From NCBI GenBank assembly GCA_025175895.1, contig CM045989.1, positions 126,121,272 through 126,185,271 of the forward strand: 64,000 nucleotides of DNA, written 5' to 3'. Positions 57,649 through 64,000 of this stretch are shown piece by piece. Below the pieces are notes generated by a model that was not told the DNA's origin, searched no databases, and worked only from the letters and a program-made list of their open reading frames with translations. This DNA comes from Wurfbainia villosa (lineage: Eukaryota > Streptophyta > Magnoliopsida > Zingiberales > Zingiberaceae). Both the position numbers and the translations under genes were made by a program. Position 1 is the stretch's first letter; each line of letters opens with the position of its first letter.

Positions 57649-59302
57649 CTAGCGTGAATCAATCACGCTCTTAGGAACCCAAAACCGATTTGAGCTCCTA
57701 GGGTTAATTAGGTATTCCTTAGGATAACCTCCTAGATACCTTCCTAATGACCTTCCTAGGCTTATTAGCTTTGGTCATTTTGGTCTTGCCTAGGTTGACT
57801 CTAGGGGTAACTCCCCTTGCAACCTTCTTAGTGGCCACCCTAGGTTTCTTAGAAACCTTGGCCACTAGGCACAACCCTTGGTCAACTCTAGGGATGACTT
57901 CCCTATTGACCTTGGTCTTCCTAGACTTAGTTAGTGTTCCATAGTCAAATGGAACACTATGATAAGTCACCTTGGACTTAGGTTTGTGACCCAAACCATT
58001 CTTGCCCTTGGTTGACTTTTGACTCTTAGGTCCTAGATGTTGACTTTGACTTCTTGACCTAGGAGTTTGACCATTAGACCCTTTAAAATGATTTTGCATA
58101 GTGTTGAGGGTCTTCTCAAGTTTTTCAAGCCTTGACCTCAAGGCTTGGTTTTCTAATTCTAATTGCCCAATTTTAGAATTTTGATTTAAATCTTGGGCAT
58201 TGGACTTCCTTGGCATACGCCTAGTCTATTTTGGATTAACACCTAGATGTTCTTGTATTTTCTTAATAGATTCCCTAGGTATGGTTTTTCTAGGGACATT
58301 AGTCCCAAATTTCTCCTTATTACTAAAATGGGCACTTTTAGCTCCTAATAAAAAACATTTATTCCTATTAGCATGCTTTTCATAAATTGCAAGAGAATTT
58401 AAATTCCTAGCATGCTTTTTAACATTTAAATTAGAAGATGCACTACTAAAGTGTACCTTAGGGTTAACCTTAGCTCCCCCTACTTGTGATGCTTCTTCTT
58501 GGGTCTTTTTCCTCCCCCTAGAGCATTGACTTCTATAATGCCCCTTTTGATGGCACTTGAAGCATATAATATGCTCCTTGCTCTTTTGACTTGGGGAACC
58601 GGCATCCTTTGACTTTTGTTGACTTTTGGGCGCCGAAGAAGCTTTCCTAACTTTCTTTGGGCATTTGCTCTTGTAATGCCCATACTCCCTACACTCAAAG
58701 CACATTATATGATTTTTATTGGAAGATAAAGTGTTTGAGTTACCTAGGGTGGTGGTAGGTGCCGGAGTTGAATTTTGAGCTTCCTCATCTTGATCGGATG
58801 TTGAAGGCTCTTCTTGAGGTATCTCCGGTGTAGAGGATGGTCTCTCCTCCTCAATCCTAGAAGTAGATGCTTCTTCCATCTCTTCTACTTCTTCTTTCTC
58901 CGATCCGGAAGTTGACTCCATCTCAACTTCCGATTCCTCACTTTCACTTGAGGATGAACTCTCCTCATGGAATCTTGTCAATTTTCTCCATAGTTCCTTG
59001 GCATACATGTAATCCCCTAGCTTGCACAAAACATCATTAGGGATTAAATCTTCCAAAAGTTTCGTTACCTTAACTTCGGTCTTGAGCTTTTGACGTTGCT
59101 CTTGGGTCCACTTTTTCAATTTTAGGACATTCCCCTTCTTATCCCTAGGGGGTTCAAGGCTTTCAACGAGGATGAACCAATCCTCTATGTTCATCATCAA
59201 GAATGTTTCCATTCTTGCTCTCCACGCCGGAAAATCTTCTGGATCATATGGAGGTGGAGTATTGATATCCCATCCAAGCTTGTCTTGGAATTCTATCTTC
59301 AC
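57649..59302 (-). pseudogene. TRG-4 gag, one nonsense codon and one frameshift
   Basis: The best-preserved gag of the family. It starts MKIEFQDKLGWDINTPPP. Residues 1-358 are open: capsid core (PAWRARMETFLMMNIEDWF, LIPNDVLCKLGDY), an acidic linker, and two intact knuckles (CFECREYGHYKSKC, CFKCHQKGHYRSQC). A TAG after LGVNPK (58226) stands where TRG-3 has Trp. The same frame continues from 58216 through ENQALRSRLEKLEKTL and the basic repeats (VAKVSKKPRVATKKVARGV), then a one-base deletion near 57730 shifts the frame before the conserved FWVPKSVI end. It encoded the capsid/nucleocapsid protein. Confidence 0.9.
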
Positions 59303-59354
59303 CCTCTAGCCTTTTGTCTTAGCTCCGGGCGGTTAGTCCGTAGAAGAGCCCCGG

Positions 59355-59366
59355 GCTCTGATACCA
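59355..59366 (-). other. Primer binding site, initiator-Met tRNA type (TRG-4)
   Basis: Plus-strand GCTCTGATACCA, the complement of TGGTATCAGAGC, two bases from the LTR. Confidence 0.92.
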
Positions 59367-59368
59367 CT

Positions 59369-60725
59369 TGTTAGGAATATTGTAATGGCTAGAGGGGGGG
59401 GTGAATAGCTTCAATGTAATTCTTTCGCGTTTGTTTCTACAATTTCGTTAGCGCAGCGAAAATAGAAAAGTAATAACGATAACGAAATTCACAACACGCT
59501 AACACAACGATATAACGTGGTTCGGAACCGCACAGTTCCTACTCCACGGATCGGGTTTGTACGAACCCTAGCGATGCCAATCACACACCACTATAACAAT
59601 AACTCCTTCTCGGAACAATCCGGAGGCGGAGAAACCTCGTACAATATGATTACAACAATAATCAAGTAGATACAAGCAAAAACAATATGAAATACAAATG
59701 CAAGTAAAGGAAAAACACTTTACAAGAGCTTTAGATTGCTTGATCTTTGATTGCCTTGAACTAGCTTTAAAGGACTGGAAAGCACCAACTTCCCCCTTCA
59801 ATTTAGCTCAAGAAAATCACTATCTTTTCCTCCATCACGAGCTCCTTATATAGCTTCAACTTTGTCTTTGGAAAAGGTTGATCGATTGATTGTCGGGACC
59901 ATCACCGATCGATCACATTGTTCTTTGTGAGACAACGATGTAATCCCACAAAAATCCAACGGCTAGGACATCAGTCGACTGATCATGACCATCAGTCGAC
60001 TGATGAGCCATCACTCGACTGCTCGTCTCAGCAGTCGAGTGAAACTCCATTCTATGGCCGAAAATCCGAGCATCAGTCGACTGATAACATAATCGACGAT
60101 CGCTCATCATCAATCGGCCCGCTAACAGTGGCGATCATCGCTAAACCACTTCCCGCGGTCAAACCCTAGTTGAACATGAGGTTTTAACCCAAGTATGGTT
60201 CCCCCATACTTGCTAGACCACCCTTAGCCTAGACCTAAGCCTTCTAGCCACCTCCATCAGTCTCACGCCTCTCGGATCCCTCCAAGTCATCCATGACTTG
60301 TTCATCCATCGCGCTAGCCTTCAGATGCTTCCATCGGCTATGTCATGCTAACGGTGTCTACACCGCCAAAGCACTTTGGACTTACGCCGCCAAGACTCCG
60401 CTTGGACTTTACGCCGCCAACCATTGGACTTATGCTGCCAAGACTCCCGCTTGGACTTTACGCCGCCAATATCAAACCCTTGGACTTCTCAAATGCCAAG
60501 ACTCAAGCTTGGACTTTCCCTTGCCAACCCATGTTGGACTTTTCATGCCAAGACCCATGCTTGGACTTTTCATGTGCCAAGTGTCCCACTTGGACTTTCC
60601 ATGCCAAGTACTCAAGACTTGGACTTTACCAAATGACAATTACATTGTCATATGTTTTTGTCAAAACATCACTCGAGTCAAACTCGAGTCCTGGTCAATC
60701 GTGACCTGGGCCGATTGCACCAACA
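59369..60725 (-). repeat. TRG-4 5' LTR
   Basis: TGTTAGGAATATTG...CCGATTGCACCAACA, 1357 bp. The minus-strand TATA box CTATATAAGG is at 59853-59844. Minisatellite 60360-60630, palindrome zone 59875-60170. Outside the palindrome zone it is nearly identical by eye to 52262-53665. Confidence 0.92.
59844..59853 (-). promoter_or_regulatory. TATA box of the TRG-4 5' LTR
   Basis: Minus-strand CTATATAAGG just before GAGCTCG, at the same relative place as ...TTATAAAAGGAGC in TRG-1. The palindrome zone lies immediately upstream and the minisatellite beyond it, placing both in U3. Confidence 0.7.
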
Positions 60726-60769
60726 ACAATGGAAGCGTGGATGGGCCGTGTCTTATGAAGAGATGATGG

Positions 60770-60905
60770 ATGAACCAAATTGGTTTGGTTCTAATCCAAT
60801 GGAAAAGAATAAACCAAAGGGTTTGGTTTGTTTTAAACGAATGAACCAAAGTTGGTTCGATTCGTTTTAACTTAAAATAAACCATCATGGTTTGGTTTAT
60901 TTTAA
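60770..60905 (+). repeat. Cluster of AACCAAA/TTTGGTT inverted repeats in copia U3
   Basis: Four dyads in about 130 bp: AACCAAATTGGTTTGGTT, AAACCAAAGGGTTTGGTTT, GAACCAAAGTTGGTTC and AAACCATCATGGTTT. A related GTTTGGTTGGACCAAAC stands at about 52212-52228, before the TRG-4 insertion. Confidence 0.8.
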
Positions 60906-60975
60906 TTTAAATTAATGGAGCGGGTTAACGGGCCTTATGGTTATGATCCGATAACCATTAAGAGAATTTGTTCTC

Positions 60976-60983
60976 TATAAAAT
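60976..60983 (+). promoter_or_regulatory. TATA box of the copia 5' LTR
   Basis: TATAAAAT following the perfect hairpin AGAGAATTTGTTCTCT (60961-60976). Located about 840 bp before the LTR end. Confidence 0.72.
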
Positions 60984-61822
60984 AGGGCTTAAGAGTTTGT
61001 TAAGCCCTAATCCAAAACCCTTGCAGACCTAATTGTTGTCGCCCCCTCCTCTCCTTGGTGTAGTCGGCGCCAACCCTAGTGTCGCCGCCCACCACCACCT
61101 AGCTTCCTTGCCGGTGTCCAGAAGGTGTTGTCCTTCCCTCTTGCCGGCGTCGAGCTGCTGCCGGAGGAGCTCCGGTGATCTCCTTTGGGTTCGGCAATAA
61201 GGTGAGCTTCAACCTTACCTTTTGGCCGGTCCCTATTCCTCCACCAAAGCTGTCCAGTTTTCTGGACAGCTTGTTTCCTTCTCGTCGGAGCATCGTTTGG
61301 ACGATGTTTGGAGCTCCGACAGTGGTAGCCTTGCCGGGGATTCGATATCCGGTAATCCTCATAGGTGGAGGACGAAGGATTCGTCAAACGGTTGACGAAT
61401 ACCTCTCCAGAGAAGCGAGTTTTTGAGGACTCGTTTTGGATCCGAATTTTGATTCGGATCGTGATCTTCTCTCGATCACATCGTCTTCAACATGAGGCTA
61501 GTAACCCGTACGAAGACGAGGCTCGTGACTTTGTGAAGTCATCCCGAAGATACTCGGCGTAGATACGGATAGAGACGATTCTAGCGAGGATCGTTCCGGT
61601 TTATGCCTTTCTCGCTACACGTGATACGTCAGGTATACGTAGTATAAGTTTTCTTTTATTGCAAAATTTGAAATTGCGGTTATGTCTACACATGTTGTAC
61701 TATGCATGCGTGTGATGTGTGTGTTGTAATAAATTAGATTTATTATTTTATTCCTTCCGTTGTGCACATATTTACGAAACATATTCGAACATACACTCGC
61801 CGCGGTATCGGAAACCCAACAG

Positions 61823-61834
61823 TGGTATCAGAGC
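61823..61834 (+). other. Primer binding site, initiator-Met tRNA type (copia)
   Basis: TGGTATCAGAGC one base after the LTR end CCCAACA. Confidence 0.92.
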
Positions 61835-63103
61835 CCAGGTTGTGTTTCGACATAATCGTAAAATTATTTTTCGATAGTCATAATGATATTTCTATAAATT
61901 TTCTACTTTTGGAAAGTTAGAAGTATTTATGGAAATTTTTAATTTTGGAAAGTCTAGAAGTATTTATGGAAATCTTCTACTTTTGGAAAGTTGGAAGTAT
62001 TTATGGAAATTGATATTTTCCATAAATAAAATATTTGATTAGATTTTGGAAATTTGTTTCCTAATTTAATCTTGATTTGATTTGGGAAATCAAATCTTAA
62101 AATATTTTATTTCCATAAGTAGTTTTGATGATTTAGGAAATTGATTTATTAAATTGACTTTCCTTAATCAACTCTTTCCACAAATAAAATATGTGATTAG
62201 ATTTGGAAATTTATTTCCTAATTCAATCATGATTTGATTTGGAGAATCAAATCTTAAACATATTTTATTTCCATAAATAGTTATGACATATAAGGAAATT
62301 TTGTACATGACATAATTGTATGTCATGTAATTGCATTAGATGCATATCATTATGTCATGCGTGTCGTGACATGTAGATGTATGTCATGTATGTCATGCCA
62401 TGTAGATAATAGTTATTTGCATGCAAAGAGGATGAGACATAAAAACCCTAACTCAATATTAAAGCCTACACCTTCCATTAATATGGTTAGAACCAGAGTC
62501 CCGTTTCTTGTTCGGGTTGTTGGACTCTCTCCAAGCCTAGCTCGAACCCGAACATGTTCAAATCATGGAATAATTTAATACTAATATGGTAAGAGTCAGA
62601 GGTCAATCATTAGCTTTGGTTGTTGGACTCTCTCCAAACTGGGCTAATTGGTTGAATGTGCTCTAACCATATTAAAACTATTTCTCGATTAATGGGTTGG
62701 CTTTAACCTGGAGCATCGGCTTGTTGGACTCTCTCCAAGGTCGATGTGAAGGGAGGTGAAATTGGGTGCTATGCATGTGATGCATACTTGTTAATGTGTT
62801 AACAACCCGATGTATGTGTGAACATTCAATTAGTTGATAGCACATTGTAATAGTTGCATATACGAGATATGCAATCGGTATATTTGATACCTACCATCGT
62901 AGTTATGAATGGCTTGTTGGACTCTCTCCAAGGTTGTTCATATCTATGTTGGATATCAGCCCATTCGGAGATGGACCTACGATCTCCCGAAGTGATTTTG
63001 GGGTTTTTGAAATTCAAAAAATGAATGGGATTTATAAATGTATGTTGATGCATTTTAAAATCATTTTCTCATATATGCTCATTTTGTATTTCTAAGATTG
63101 ATC
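61835..63103 (+). other. Copia leader with repeated inverted repeats (possible structured RNA)
   Basis: No coding. Three parts: (a) 61905-62011, three tandem units of about 36 bp containing TTTTGGAAAGT and GAAGTATTTATGGAAAT; (b) 62024-62270, two homologous modules, each closed by a 13-bp perfect inverted repeat that differs between modules yet stays complementary; (c) 62510-62942, four copies of the hairpin TTGGACTCTCTCCAA, each inside a different but complementary outer stem. Located between primer site and gag, where packaging or dimerisation signals are expected in retroelements. Confidence 0.75.
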
Positions 63104-64000
63104 ATGATGTCTTTGAATTTGTGTTCCATTTTGGATTCGAATAAATTGACTGGGCCGAACTTCTTGGACTGACTTAGAAACTTGAGAATTGTTCTCAAGG
63201 TGGAAAAGCTTGCGTATGTCCTCAAAGCGCCTCTTCCCGCCCATCCTAGTGACAATGCAACTCTGGACCAATTGTTGGCCTATCAGAAACATGTGAATGA
63301 TTCTGAAATGGTGAGTTGCATCATGCTAGCCACGATGGTACCTGAGCTGCGGAAGCAGCATGAGCATATGCATGCGCATACCATAGTCTTTCATCTTTAT
63401 GAGTTGGTTGATGAGCAAGTGAGATTCGAAAGGTTTGAAGTCTCCAAGCTCTTCTTCACCGCTGAGATGCAAGAAGGTTCATCTGTGGTACTGCTCAACA
63501 TGCTGAAGATTGTGGAGTCTTCTGTGAAGCATGAGCAGGGGACGCTGCTGTAAGTTGATTCCTCGAAGAAAGGTTCTAAGAGGAAGTCAAAGGAATAACA
63601 GAAGGGGAAGAAAAGGGCTAAAAAGGCAGAACCAGCTCAAAAGGGCACTTGCCATCATTATGGCAAGGAGGGCCATTGGCGAAGGAATTACAAGATTTAT
63701 CTTGAGTTCATAAAGAAGAATAAGACATCGGATGCCCCATCTTCTTCAGATATCTTCGTTATTGATTGTCATTCTATTTCCTCAAACACTTAGGTATTAG
63801 ATACTGGGTGTGGCTTACATATATGTAATGACATACATGGGCTAAGGAATAGAAGAAGACTCGTCAAGGGAGAGTCAAATTTACGTGTTGGGAATGGAGC
63901 AAAGGTTGCTGCACTTGCCATCGGAACGTATTTGTTGAAACTCCCTATAAGACTAGTCTTGGAATTGGACAATTGCTATTGTGTTCCTTCTCTAATAAAG
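63104..64000 (+). pseudogene. Copia gag-protease, four nonsense codons, truncated by the window
   Basis: One frame from MMSLNLCSILDSNKLTGPNF to the window end. The capsid region (LAYVLKAPLP, MLATMVPELRKQHEHM, RFEVSKLFF) is followed by a single zinc knuckle in which two Cys are replaced by Tyr (CHHYGKEGHWRRNYK), then the protease start: VLDTGCGLHICND with the copia DTG active site, and DNCYCVP. Stops: TGA at 63173 (Trp expected), TAA at 63552, TAA at 63597, TAG at 63792 (Trp expected). No frameshift was seen. Pol would follow beyond the window. Confidence 0.9.

Larger units (their letters stand above)
52262..60725 (-). mobile_element. TRG-4: gag-only copia element (minus) with an extra ORF
   Basis: LTRs 60725-59369 and 53665-52262, primer site 59366-59355, gag 59302-57649, extra ORF region about 57500-55270, polypurine tract 53680-53666. 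Flanks GCAAT (52257-52261) and ACAAT (60726-60730) differ at one base, consistent with a mutated 5-bp TSD. The internal region is about 2.2 kb longer than in TRG-3, because of the extra ORF block. No pol. Confidence 0.88.
44026..61821 (+). repeat. 5' LTR of the copia element, with two nested insertions
   Basis: Net length about 2.2 kb after subtracting 44810-51896 and 52262-60725 and the duplicated target bases. Continuity is seen at both junctions: CGTAGTCAG|CCTAGTGGGGACTG, and TCAGTCGCAAT|GGAAGCGTGG. Confidence 0.75.
44026..64000 (+). mobile_element. Ty1/copia element (plus), 5' LTR doubly interrupted; runs off the window
   Basis: 5' LTR in three pieces: about 44026-44809, 51902-52261 and 60731-61821. 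The pieces are joined by removing a gypsy element (TSD GTCAG) and TRG-4 (TSD GCAAT/ACAAT). A TATA box is at 60976, the LTR end ...AAACCCAACA at 61821, the primer site at 61823-61834, a structured leader to 63103, and gag-protease from 63104 to the window end. The LTR start is uncertain (first suitable TGTTAG at 44026). Pol and the 3' LTR lie beyond the window. Confidence 0.83.

Overview
The window is nuclear DNA of a flowering plant. The evidence is LTR retrotransposons of the Ty1/copia and Ty3/gypsy orders, a CACTA DNA transposon, a piece of plastid rpoC1, and one plant cell-wall gene. The single host gene is intronless, GC-rich and Ala/Ser-rich, which fits a monocot better than a dicot. This is inference, and I cannot name the species. 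Apart from about 28-35 kb, nearly everything is transposon sequence, and almost every transposon ORF is broken.

Layout. 1-2.4 kb holds a gypsy RNase H remnant joined to the 3' end of a plus-strand copia element (3' LTR 879-2435). 2436-25153 is one minus-strand, gag-only copia element (called TRG-1 here). Its 3' LTR is split by a TRIM (3151-17912, target-site duplication CATTA). The TRIM is split by a non-autonomous Athila-type gypsy element (3518-17557). That element is split by a second gag-only copia element, TRG-3 (9822-15940, TSD CCTAA). The gag of TRG-1 is also split, by a solo LTR (20818-22380, TSD CTTCT). So four levels of nesting can be read base by base.

25.4-28 kb is an old LTR carrying a CACTA fragment. 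28-35 kb is the low-copy island with a pectin methylesterase gene (30919-32592, minus) and a fold-back element upstream of it. 34970-39881 is a complete CACTA element (TSD AAG). It has a six-exon Transposase_24-type gene with two nonsense codons, and it contains a plastid rpoC1 fragment. 40.6-43.2 kb is a decayed Sirevirus-like LTR plus gag. From about 44026 to the window end runs a plus-strand copia element whose 5' LTR is interrupted twice: by a minus-strand gypsy element (44810-51896, TSD GTCAG) and by a third gag-only copia element, TRG-4 (52262-60725, imperfect TSD). Its primer binding site is at 61823, followed by a 1.27-kb leader and a degenerate gag-protease frame.

How the parts relate. 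The TRG elements share LTRs of about 1.4-1.65 kb, an initiator-Met primer site, a gag with two CCHC knuckles and a 1.7-kb non-coding 3' region. They have no protease, integrase, RT or RNase H, so they would have depended on proteins from related autonomous elements. No intact autonomous element is present.

Most notable for follow-up: (1) the leader of the last copia element (61.9-62.95 kb) carries two kinds of repeated inverted repeat whose arms differ between copies but stay complementary, which suggests a selected RNA structure; (2) tandem CCAAG/CTTGG and CCAAC/GTTGG dyads in the TRG U3; (3) clusters of the palindrome CAGTCGACTG shared by unrelated transposon families and scrambled patch by patch between the two LTRs of one element.
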